From: Clostridia bacterium | Lineage (GTDB): Bacteria; Bacillota_A; Clostridia; Christensenellales; UBA1242 | DNA length: 10,657 nt | Assembly: GCA_028701635.1 (NCBI GenBank) | Contig: JAQVQJ010000033.1 | Location: forward strand, 1 to 10,657 | Reading direction: 5' to 3' | Shown here: one piece after another, positions 1 to 6,731 of the stretch | Layout: every line of letters starts with the position of its first letter | Numbering within the stretch: the stretch's first letter is position 1 | The notes under the pieces: generated by a model | What the model was told of the DNA's origin: nothing | The model's database searches: none | Seen by the model: the letters and a program-made list of their open reading frames with translations, nothing else | Made by a program: the position numbers and the translations under genes

Positions 1-555
1 CCTCATGGAAATATTACAGTTAGTGGAACTGATAGCCATGTAATAATCGTTACACCTTTTTTTGTGCCAGGAGTAGTTGATAATCGTCCAATTGATCCAG
101 CAGGGAACTTTATATTGACAGGTCCAGCTGATTCAGTAAGGACAATTGGAGGACTTGGTAATGATGAAATATCTATTAATTTAACAGTACCAATAGAAAT
201 TGTTTCAGCAAAAGCAATATTAGCAGATGAAAGAGAAATCCCAGCAGTTTATAATGAAACAACAGGGAAATTTGATTTAACATTACATACTGGTGATGTA
301 ATGTTAAGATTTGAAGCAACATTAAATGGAGAAGTAACATTAAACGGAACTCCACAAACAACAATATATGGAGACCCTCATGGATACATTACAGTTAGTC
401 CAACTTATAGTAATGTTATAATTATTACCCCTATAGGTAGTAAAGGAGAAATCGAACCAGCGGGAATATTTACATTGACAGCCCCAGCTGACGCAGTACA
501 AACAATTGGAGGACTCGGTAATACTGAAATTTCAATTACATTAACAGTTCCAGAG
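1..555 (+). repeat. 375-bp tandem coding repeat, one copy plus the start of a second
   Basis: The segment starting at base 1 (cctcatggaaatattacagtta) recurs at 376 (cctcatggatacattacagtta), giving a 375-base, 125-residue period. Both copies carry PHGxITVS, then PAGxFxLTxPAD and TIGGLGN, with close similarity at the DNA level as well. The second copy breaks off after about 60 residues, at LTVPETY, where the InlB-B repeats begin. Since the window opens inside or at the edge of a copy, more copies may lie upstream. Confidence 0.8.
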
Positions 556-2199
556 ACTTATACAGTAACATATGATAAAAATAATGAAGTGAATGGCGAA
601 GTTCCAACTGATTCAAATGAATATTTAGCTGATGCAACAGTAACAGTATTAGGGCAAGCGACATTGGAAGATCCAGATGGATATACTTTCGGTGGCTGGA
701 ACACTCAAGCTGATGGATTAGGAACACATTATGATGAAAGTGATACTTTTGCTATAACAGGGGACATTACTTTATATGCAGAATGGGTTGAGATAGTAAC
801 ATACTCAGTAACATATGAAGAGGGATCTGTGTATACAGGAGACCCAGCTGTAGATTTAACAGAAGTTACAGAATTACCAGATCCATTACCAGTATTAACT
901 GAAGAAGGATATGCATTTGATGGTTGGTTTACAGATATAGAATTAACAACATCAGCAGTAGCTGGAGCAACAATTACAGCTAACACAACTCTTTATGCAA
1001 AATGGACTGTTGTAGAGTACACAATTGATTATTATGTAGATGGCGGAACAACTCCTGCTGAAAACCCAGCGACATACACAATAGAAACTGAAACAATAAC
1101 ATTAGTAGACTCAGTAAAAGATGGATATATATTCGAAGGTTGGTTTATTAATGAAGAGGGAGATGCTATAACTGAAATTGAAATAGGTTCTATTGGATCA
1201 TTAGAGTTATATGCTTTATGGACTGCAGAAGAGTATACAATAACTTACAATCTTAATGGTGGAGTAAATGGGGTTGGAAATCCAGCAACATATACAATAG
1301 AAACTGAAACAATCACATTAGCAGTACCAACAAGAACAGGATATACATTCGAAGGTTGGTATGATAATGAAGAGTTTAACAGAGAGCCTATAACAGAGAT
1401 TGCATTAAGTTCTACTGAAGACGTAGTATTGTATGCTGCATGGGAAGCGATAGAATATACAATCACTTATAATTTAAATGGCGGAACAAATGGGGCTGGA
1501 AACCCAGAAACATATACAATAGAAACTGCAGATATCACATTAGCAGTACCAACTAAAACAGGATACACATTTGGTGGTTGGTATGATAATGCGGATTTCG
1601 AAGATAGTGCAATTGTTGAAATCGAATTAGGCTCAACTGGAAACGTTACATTGTATGCAATGTGGACACAGGCAATTACTCTTATTATAGATGGCGAAGA
1701 AGAAGCTGAAAATATAATCGTTGGCAATGAGTTTACTTTTGTAAGTTCTTTAACAGCAGCTAAGACGGGATACACTTTATCGGGTTGGTTATATAATGAT
1801 GAAGTTGTAGATGAAGACACAGTGTTCGATTATGAAGAAGAAATCGAATTAACAGCTCAATTCGAAGCTAATGACTACGTTGTTACATTCGATGTTGATG
1901 GCGGAGATGATTTAGATGAAGAGACAGCTGATGTAACATTTGATGGAGCAATTGGAGAATTACCAACTCCAGTAAAAGAAGGATATAGATTCTTGGGCTG
2001 GTACTACGGAGAAACTGAGGTTACAGCTGAAACATTGTATGAATTCCCAGAAGATATTACTTTAACTGCTGTTTGGGAAGAAGCAGGTTTCGATTGGATA
2101 ACATTAAGTTATGTAGTTAGTGGAGCGATTGTTCTAATCTTAATATTAACAATATTATTTGTAGCAGCTGATACTAAACATAAGAAAAAAATTAGATAA
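1..2199 (+). CDS. Repetitive surface protein with InlB-B-type repeats and C-terminal membrane anchor (5' end missing)
   Basis: The reading frame is open from the first base and runs 732 codons to TAA; the GTG at 64 lies inside a repeat and is not the start. From the left: a unit of about 125 residues and the first part of a second copy (PHGxITVS, PAGxFxLT, TIGGLGN motifs), then seven InlB-B / Listeria-Bacteroides repeats (about 556-2085) with the GYxFxGWY...LYAxW signature. The end is one hydrophobic helix (about 2095-2160, VSGAIVLILILTILFVAA) followed by a basic tail KHKKKIR. No LPxTG sortase motif is present, so the protein is probably held by the membrane helix with the repeats outside the cell. 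Repeats of this type act as stalks or adhesive modules in other surface proteins. The functional N-terminal region, and any signal peptide, lie off the window, so a specific role cannot be given. The repeat part is acidic and visibly richer in G+C than the end of the CCA gene. Confidence 0.85.
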   Translation, partial: PHGNITVSGTDSHVIIVTPFFVPGVVDNRPIDPAGNFILTGPADSVRTIGGLGNDEISINLTVPIEIVSAKAILADEREIPAVYNETTGKFDLTLHTGDVMLRFEATLNGEVTLNGTPQTTIYGDPHGYITVSPTYSNVIIITPIGSKGEIEPAGIFTLTAPADAVQTIGGLGNTEISITLTVPETYTVTYDKNNEVNGEVPTDSNEYLADATVTVLGQATLEDPDGYTFGGWNTQADGLGTHYDESDTFAITGDITLYAEWVEIVTYSVTYEEGSVYTGDPAVDLTEVTELPDPLPVLTEEGYAFDGWFTDIELTTSAVAGATITANTTLYAKWTVVEYTIDYYVDGGTTPAENPATYTIETETITLVDSVKDGYIFEGWFINEEGDAITEIEIGSIGSLELYALWTAEEYTITYNLNGGVNGVGNPATYTIETETITLAVPTRTGYTFEGWYDNEEFNREPITEIALSSTEDVVLYAAWEAIEYTITYNLNGGTNGAGNPETYTIETADITLAVPTKTGYTFGGWYDNADFEDSAIVEIELGSTGNVTLYAMWTQAITLIIDGEEEAENIIVGNEFTFVSSLTAAKTGYTLSGWLYNDEVVDEDTVFDYEEEIELTAQFEANDYVVTFDVDGGDDLDEETADVTFDGAIGELPTPVKEGYRFLGWYYGETEVTAETLYEFPEDITLTAVWEEAGFDWITLSYVVSGAIVLILILTILFVAADTKHKKKIR
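556..2085 (+). repeat. Seven tandem InlB-B-type (Flg_new-like) protein repeats of about 66-79 residues
   Basis: Approximate units are 556-792, 793-1014, 1015-1230, 1231-1449, 1450-1671, 1672-1869 and 1870-2085. Each begins with a Y-x-V/I-x-Y/F strand, has a central GYxFxGW and ends in a L-Y-A-x-W-like strand. Units 3, 4 and 5 share the phrase YTIETETITL or a near copy, and units 4 and 5 are very close at the DNA level, which suggests recent duplication. Units 6 and 7 are the most diverged, as is usual for the membrane-proximal end. Confidence 0.85.
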
Positions 2200-2211
2200 T
2201 TTAAAGTTTTT

Positions 2212-2240
2212 AAAAAAGCCTGCAATTTGCAGGTTTTTTT
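2212..2240 (+). terminator. Rho-independent terminator after the surface-protein gene
   Basis: Thirteen bases after the TAA comes an A-run, then the stem CCTGCA (2219-2224), loop ATT and TGCAGG (2228-2233), followed by seven T residues. It is a textbook intrinsic terminator and separates the surface gene from the tRNA-function operon. Confidence 0.9.
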
Positions 2241-2292
2241 AATTTAATCTCAATAGTTTTATTTTAAAAATAAGCCAAATAGATTAATTGTA

Positions 2293-2321
2293 TTGACTTT
2301 AATTTTATATTTACTTATAAT
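2293..2321 (+). promoter_or_regulatory. Sigma-A-type promoter of the valS-cca operon
   Basis: TTGACT (2293-2298) and a perfect TATAAT (2316-2321) are separated by exactly 17 bases, and the DNA upstream is AT-rich. Transcription would start near 2328, giving a leader of only about 19 bases that holds the AGGAG (2337-2341). The leader is far too short for a T-box, so no tRNA-sensing element controls valS from this promoter. The 147-base gap 2200-2346 holds only the terminator and this promoter. Confidence 0.85.
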
Positions 2322-2346
2322 TTATACAGACGATTTAGGAGAAATA

Positions 2347-4734
2347 ATGTTAGACAAGAGATATAATTTTTTAGAGAGCGAAAAAAAGTGGCAGGATTAT
2401 TGGCAAAAAGAAAATATATATAAGTTTGATGAAAATTCAAATAAAAAAGTATATTCTATAGATACACCACCTCCAACTGTTAATGGTAAAATTCATATGG
2501 GGCATCTTTCTTCATATATTCATATTGAAACTATTGCACGTTATCAAAGAATGATGGGAAAAAATGTTTACTTTCCATTTGGCTTTGATGATAATGGACT
2601 TCCAACAGAAAGATATGTTGAAAAACAAATTGGGAAGAAAGCATATGAGCTTCCAAGAGAAGAATTTATTGATAAATGTCTTGAGATAACAAAGGAATTG
2701 GAAAAAGAATTTTTTAACTTATATATAAGCGCAGGATTTAGTGCGAATTTCAAGAATATTTATTCAAGTATAGATAGTAGAGCACAAACAATATCTCAAA
2801 AATCCTTTTTGGAATTATATAAAAAGGGTAAAGCATATTATGCAGAATCTCCAACTTTGTGGTGTACAGAATGTCGTTGTGCGGTTGCTCAAAGCGAATT
2901 AGATAGCGAAGACATAAATAGTACATTCAATTACATTAAATTTTATATAGTCGGCGAAGATAAATATATCGAGATTGCAACAACTCGTCCTGAAATGTTG
3001 TCTGCCTGCGTTTGTGTTTTTATCAATCCAAAAGACGAAAAGAATGCACATTTATTAAATAAAAAATTAATTGTTCCTATATATAATTTTGAAGTATCAG
3101 TATTGGCTGATGAACAAGTTGACCTTGAAAAAGGTAGTGGTGTTGTTATGTGTTGTACTTTCGGTGATACCGTTGATAAGGAATGGCAGAGAAAATATAG
3201 TTTACCTATCAAAGAAGCGTTTAATAACGCGGGGGTAATGAACGAAATTGCTGGTGAATTTGCAGGATTAAACATTATAAAAGCAAGAAAAGCAATTATT
3301 GAAAAATTAAAAGAGTTAGATTTATTAATTAAGCAAGATGAAATTTGTCATGCAGTTTCTACCCACGAAAGATGTGGAACACCTATTGAAATTGTTGTTA
3401 AAAAACAATGGTTTATAGATGTTATTTCTGACATTAAAAAGATTTATAAAGGTGGAGAAGAATTAAATTGGTACCCAAAAAATATGCAATCTAGATTTTT
3501 AAATTGGGTGGAAAATTATAGTTGGAACTGGTGTATTTCTAGACAAAGATACTTCGGCGTTCCTATTCCAGTTTGGTATTGTGCAGATTGCGGAGAGATA
3601 ATCACACCAGATGAAAGTCAATTACCAGTTAATCCCTTAAAAGATACACCAAAAGCTTGTTCTAAATGCGGAAGTAAGAATTTTATTCCAGAAAGAGATG
3701 TTTTTGATACTTGGCAAACATCATCTTTAACTCCTCAAATAAGTACAGATTTGCTAACAAAGAAAGGACTTTCAGACAAGATGGTTCCAATGAATTTAAG
3801 GCCTAATGCACATGATAATATTCGTGTTTGGGATTTCTATACTGTTGTTAAGAGCTTATTGCACTTTAATAAATTGCCATGGAAAGATGTTATGATTTCA
3901 GGGTATGTTACAGCAAGCGACGGAAGTAAATTAGCAAAGAGTAAGGCAAATAGTAAAAATTCTCCACAAGAGATTATTTCGACCTATTCAGCTGATGTTA
4001 CACGTTATTGGGCAGATAATATGTCCGCCGGGAAGGATACAGTTTTCGCGTTAGATAATTTTGATAATGGAAAGAAAATAGTTAATAAACTATGGAATGC
4101 TTCTAAATTCGTACTTTCATTTTTAGACGATTATACATATGAAAAAGTTGAATTATTGCCTATTGACAAATGGATAGTTGAAAGATTAAAAGAAACATAT
4201 AGTTCATATACGAAAGCACTTGAAAGATATGAAATTGCTTTTTCTTTGAATGAATTAGAAAAGTTCTTTTGGAATTTCTGCGATAATTACATTGAAATTG
4301 CAAAGAAAAGACTTTATAATCCTGATATTTATGGAGAAAATGCCAAAAAATCTGCACAAATGGCTTGTTATACTTGCTTGAAAAATATGTTAAAAATGTA
4401 CTCAATTTATATGCCACATGTAACGGAAGAAATTTATATGAGTTATTTTGGTATAAAAGAAAATCAAAAATCAATTCATATTTCGTTATATGAAGATTTT
4501 AGCGAGCCAAATAAAAAACTAATTGAAGAAGGAAATGAGTTTGTTCAATTAGTTTCAAAAATTCGTCAATATAAATCAGAAAATAATTATTCATTAAAAG
4601 AAGAATTAAGCGATGTTACCTTGGTTGGTTATGGCGATTTTGTGAAATCGGCAGACTATGATTTGAAAGCAGTTGGGAATATAGTTAATCTGCATTTTGA
4701 AGATGGAGATAAAAACGTTATAATAAAGAAATAG
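2347..4734 (+). CDS. valS: Valyl-tRNA synthetase, archaeal/rickettsial type
   Basis: Charges tRNA-Val with valine in the cytoplasm, with hydrolytic editing of misactivated threonine. The ATG at 2347 is chosen because AGGAG sits 5 bases upstream; an in-frame TTG at 2293 lies inside the -35 box. In the 795 residues: ATP-binding HMGH (50-53) after DTPPPTVNGK; GFDDNGLPTER, the form seen in archaeal and rickettsial ValS rather than the GMDHAG form of Bacillus ValS; a Cys-rich site WCTECRC; an editing domain with ATTRPEM and GSGVVMCCTFGD; a second zinc knuckle CADCG...CSKCG; DTWQTSSLTPQ; and KLAKS (528-532) at the KMSKS position, keeping the second lysine. An anticodon-binding helical domain follows. 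It is shorter than the Bacillus-type enzyme of about 880 residues. First gene of a two-gene unit, overlapping by ribosome binding site with the CCA gene. Lateral origin of this ValS type is an inference. KLAKS is unusual but all other motifs look intact. Confidence 0.95.
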   Translation: MLDKRYNFLESEKKWQDYWQKENIYKFDENSNKKVYSIDTPPPTVNGKIHMGHLSSYIHIETIARYQRMMGKNVYFPFGFDDNGLPTERYVEKQIGKKAYELPREEFIDKCLEITKELEKEFFNLYISAGFSANFKNIYSSIDSRAQTISQKSFLELYKKGKAYYAESPTLWCTECRCAVAQSELDSEDINSTFNYIKFYIVGEDKYIEIATTRPEMLSACVCVFINPKDEKNAHLLNKKLIVPIYNFEVSVLADEQVDLEKGSGVVMCCTFGDTVDKEWQRKYSLPIKEAFNNAGVMNEIAGEFAGLNIIKARKAIIEKLKELDLLIKQDEICHAVSTHERCGTPIEIVVKKQWFIDVISDIKKIYKGGEELNWYPKNMQSRFLNWVENYSWNWCISRQRYFGVPIPVWYCADCGEIITPDESQLPVNPLKDTPKACSKCGSKNFIPERDVFDTWQTSSLTPQISTDLLTKKGLSDKMVPMNLRPNAHDNIRVWDFYTVVKSLLHFNKLPWKDVMISGYVTASDGSKLAKSKANSKNSPQEIISTYSADVTRYWADNMSAGKDTVFALDNFDNGKKIVNKLWNASKFVLSFLDDYTYEKVELLPIDKWIVERLKETYSSYTKALERYEIAFSLNELEKFFWNFCDNYIEIAKKRLYNPDIYGENAKKSAQMACYTCLKNMLKMYSIYMPHVTEEIYMSYFGIKENQKSIHISLYEDFSEPNKKLIEEGNEFVQLVSKIRQYKSENNYSLKEELSDVTLVGYGDFVKSADYDLKAVGNIVNLHFEDGDKNVIIKK

Positions 4735-4741
4735 GGGAAAA

Positions 4742-5992
4742 ATGAAAGATCATATTACACCAAATTTGCTGAAATTGGCACGGCTTTTTAAGAAAAAGGG
4801 CGAGCTTTATATCGTTGGTGGATATGTTAGAAATTCACTTTTAGGAATCTACGAGACAGATATCGACTTAGCAAGTAGATTAACAATTGATGAGATAAAG
4901 GAACTGCTTTTTGGAACTCAATATGAAGTAAAAGAAGTATCAAAAAAAATGGGAACCTTAGTTATTTCTCTTGGTGAAGAAAAATGGGAGCACTCTACCT
5001 TTAGATTAGAGTATTATGGCGAAGGAGGAGATCATTCTCCTCTTTCTGTTCAATTTATTAATGATATCAGAGAAGATGCTAGAAGGCGAGATTTTACAGT
5101 AAATGCCATTTATTATAATATTTTAAAAGATAAGTTTTTTGATTTTTATAATAGTCAAAGAGATATAAGAAATCATGTTATTAGATCAATAGAATTACCA
5201 GAAATTGTTTTAAAATCCGATGGAATTCGAATTTTAAGAATGATTAGATTAGCAAGTGAATTATCTTTTAGAGTTCACGGAGATACTATTTTAGCCGCAT
5301 ATGAGATGAAAGATAACTTAAATGATATTTCAGGAACAAGAAAATATGAGGAACTTAATTTAATTTTGAACGCTTCAAATAGATATAAAATAAGTAAGCC
5401 AAAGGCTCATATTTTTGGTTTACAGATGTTCAATCTTTTAAGATTATGGAAATATTTTAATTCCCCTGTCTTAAAAGTCAGACTAAAACAGGTTAAAAAG
5501 GCAGCACCTGAAAATAGATTGATTGCTTTGGTTATAGACATAATTTCATCATCTTGGAGACTAAAGGCAAATAAAGAAGAATTAGTCAACCAACTTCTAG
5601 GAAAGCAAGGGCTGTGTATACCGGAAAACAAAATTTCGTTTATTAGACACATTATTTGTGGTTATTATGATGCTCTTGACAAGATGGAAAATAAACAATA
5701 TTTTATAGAATATTTTGAAGATTTTAAATTAATTCGTGAGTTTTTACGTATAAAATCGAAAAAAATATATCAAAAATATAATTTTTTCTATAATTATTTA
5801 ATAAATAATAAAATTTCTATTAGAATAAAAGATTTAAAAATTAATGGAAAAGATATAAAAGAAAACTACCCAAAAATTAAAGAAAAATATTATAGTCCAA
5901 TTCTAACACAACTTTTAAGTCGTGTTTATGATGCAACTTTAAAGAACGAAAAAGAAGTACTTATTGAAGAAGTTGGAAAAATAAAAATTTAG
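4742..5992 (+). CDS. cca: CCA-adding tRNA nucleotidyltransferase
   Basis: Adds or repairs the 3'-terminal CCA of tRNAs, using CTP and ATP without a template. The 416 residues follow the class II pattern: GGYVRNSLLG (26-35), the metal-binding DID (D40, D42), HSTFR (about 84-88), RRRDFTVNA (114-122), and DGIRILRMIRLA (from 160). In the last, D160 and R163 match the pair that reads CTP and ATP in Bacillus-type enzymes, though the preceding Glu of the usual EDxxR is Ser. A C-terminal domain with KDLKINGKDI and NEKEVLIEE matches the tail of Gram-positive CCA enzymes. The ATG at 4742 is preceded by AGGGGAAA, which overlaps the TAG stop of valS; the 7-base gap makes co-transcription and coupled translation likely. 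A poly(A) polymerase is a less likely reading, because the enzyme has a Gram-positive-style tail. The 3' third is extremely AT-rich (line 5761-5820 has only 3 G/C in 60), and the residues there are mostly Lys, Ile, Asn, Tyr and Phe. Confidence 0.92.
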   Translation: MKDHITPNLLKLARLFKKKGELYIVGGYVRNSLLGIYETDIDLASRLTIDEIKELLFGTQYEVKEVSKKMGTLVISLGEEKWEHSTFRLEYYGEGGDHSPLSVQFINDIREDARRRDFTVNAIYYNILKDKFFDFYNSQRDIRNHVIRSIELPEIVLKSDGIRILRMIRLASELSFRVHGDTILAAYEMKDNLNDISGTRKYEELNLILNASNRYKISKPKAHIFGLQMFNLLRLWKYFNSPVLKVRLKQVKKAAPENRLIALVIDIISSSWRLKANKEELVNQLLGKQGLCIPENKISFIRHIICGYYDALDKMENKQYFIEYFEDFKLIREFLRIKSKKIYQKYNFFYNYLINNKISIRIKDLKINGKDIKENYPKIKEKYYSPILTQLLSRVYDATLKNEKEVLIEEVGKIKI

Positions 5993-5995
5993 GTA

Positions 5996-6024
5996 TTGAT
6001 TTATTATATAAGTTGATTTATAAT
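5996..6024 (+). promoter_or_regulatory. Probable sigma-A promoter of the deoxyribosyltransferase-like gene
   Basis: TTGATT (5996-6001) and TATAAT (6019-6024) are 17 bases apart, starting 4 bases after the cca stop. The expected start near 6031 falls at the AGGAG (6031-6035), so the leader would be only about 10 bases. There is no terminator between cca and this gene, so read-through from the upstream operon could also feed it. Confidence 0.65.
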
Positions 6025-6040
6025 CTAACCAGGAGATAAT

Positions 6041-6694
6041 ATGAAAAAGGGAATGGTTGGATTAATTGTTGATACAAAAAGTAAAGAATTTATGTTTAAT
6101 TTAGGAGTTTTATTTGCTTCTGGTAAAAGTGTTAGAATACTTAATAGTGAAGAAGTAGATAAAACCATTGAGGAAGAAAAAATAAAGGGTTTTGTAAAAT
6201 CTTTTAATATGATGATTAAGTTTTGGCAAGATAATGACTTCGCCCCTAATATTGGAATTGATAATGAATTAGAAGAAAACAAAATTTTCTTAATTTGCCC
6301 AGTTAGAAATGCAACTGATGAAGAGAAAAAAATTTTAAATGATATATTAGAAAAATACGAGAGTAAAGGGCTTAAAGTACATTTCCCTCCAAGAAATACG
6401 AACCAAGACCCACATGAAAATGGAATAAACACGGGTGGATATAGTATTTGTTTAGCGAATGGCAGAGCGATTTCATCATCTAAAACCATTGCTGTTCATT
6501 ACAACAAAGAGAGCACAGGAAGTATGTTTGATTTAGGGGTTACATATCAATCAATTTTAAATAAACCAGATAAAAAATTCATTCTTGAAAACAAATTTGA
6601 ATATGATAAGAACGACCCTATTGACAAAATAATAATGAAATTACTTTCAAAAAATAATGTACAAAAATTAACAAAAGAAGAAGTTAAAGAATAA
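6041..6694 (+). CDS. Nucleoside 2-deoxyribosyltransferase-like protein
   Basis: A 217-residue soluble protein. The ATG is 5 bases after AGGAG. Residues about 80-190 resemble the nucleoside 2-deoxyribosyltransferase fold: a first strand with FLICPVRN (83-90), the segment VHFPPRNTNQ, an acidic/asparagine stretch, a strand TIAVHYN, then STGSMFDLG (158-166), which corresponds to the conserved S-x-G-s-x-f-(D/E)-L-G loop of the family. Known members move or hydrolyse the deoxyribose-base bond in nucleoside or nucleotide salvage. The substrate cannot be told here. The first 40 residues contain VDTKSKEFMFNLG and SGKSVRILN, echoing the later NKESTGSMFDLG and KPDKKFIL; this looks like a degenerate copy of the second half of the domain. 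No signal peptide or membrane segment. It has its own promoter and terminator, so it is likely a separate unit. Its family is fairly well supported, its precise activity is not. Confidence 0.7.
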   Translation: MKKGMVGLIVDTKSKEFMFNLGVLFASGKSVRILNSEEVDKTIEEEKIKGFVKSFNMMIKFWQDNDFAPNIGIDNELEENKIFLICPVRNATDEEKKILNDILEKYESKGLKVHFPPRNTNQDPHENGINTGGYSICLANGRAISSSKTIAVHYNKESTGSMFDLGVTYQSILNKPDKKFILENKFEYDKNDPIDKIIMKLLSKNNVQKLTKEEVKE

Positions 6695-6696
6695 TA

Positions 6697-6724
6697 AAAA
6701 AACCTGATTAAATCAGGTTTTATT
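6697..6724. terminator. Bidirectional intrinsic terminator between convergent genes
   Basis: Inverted repeat AACCTGA (6701-6707), loop TTAAA, TCAGGTT (6713-6719). Read leftward, the stem is followed by seven T residues (complement of A 6696-6702), a strong signal for the gyrase operon. Read rightward, it is followed by a broken T-rich tract (TTTATTTATTTA). It fills most of the 37-base gap between the two stops, so one hairpin serves both converging transcription units. Confidence 0.85.
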
Positions 6725-6731
6725 TATTTAT

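Noticed and set aside
64..66. GTG as start of the surface protein
   Set aside because: The frame is open from base 1 and the residues before it align with the second repeat copy, so this is internal.
176..364. Minus-strand open frames over the surface gene and valS
   Set aside because: They are rich in Leu/Ser from antisense reading of repeats, have no ribosome binding site and match no domain I know.
556..2085. Repeats as a CRISPR array
   Set aside because: The period is about 200 bases, the copies diverge, and they lie in one open frame with protein-level conservation.
2293..2346. TTG start giving a longer ValS
   Set aside because: It lies in the -35 element, has no ribosome binding site, and the extra residues are hydrophobic and unlike ValS; AGGAG precedes the ATG at 2347.
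6025..6489. Minus-strand open frame over the deoxyribosyltransferase-like gene
   Set aside because: The plus-strand frame has promoter, AGGAG and family motifs; the antisense frame has none of these.
6041..6694. A defence or signalling nucleosidase related to TIR domains
   Set aside because: The fold family can be distantly related, but there is no defence gene nearby and the motifs fit ordinary deoxyribosyltransferases better.
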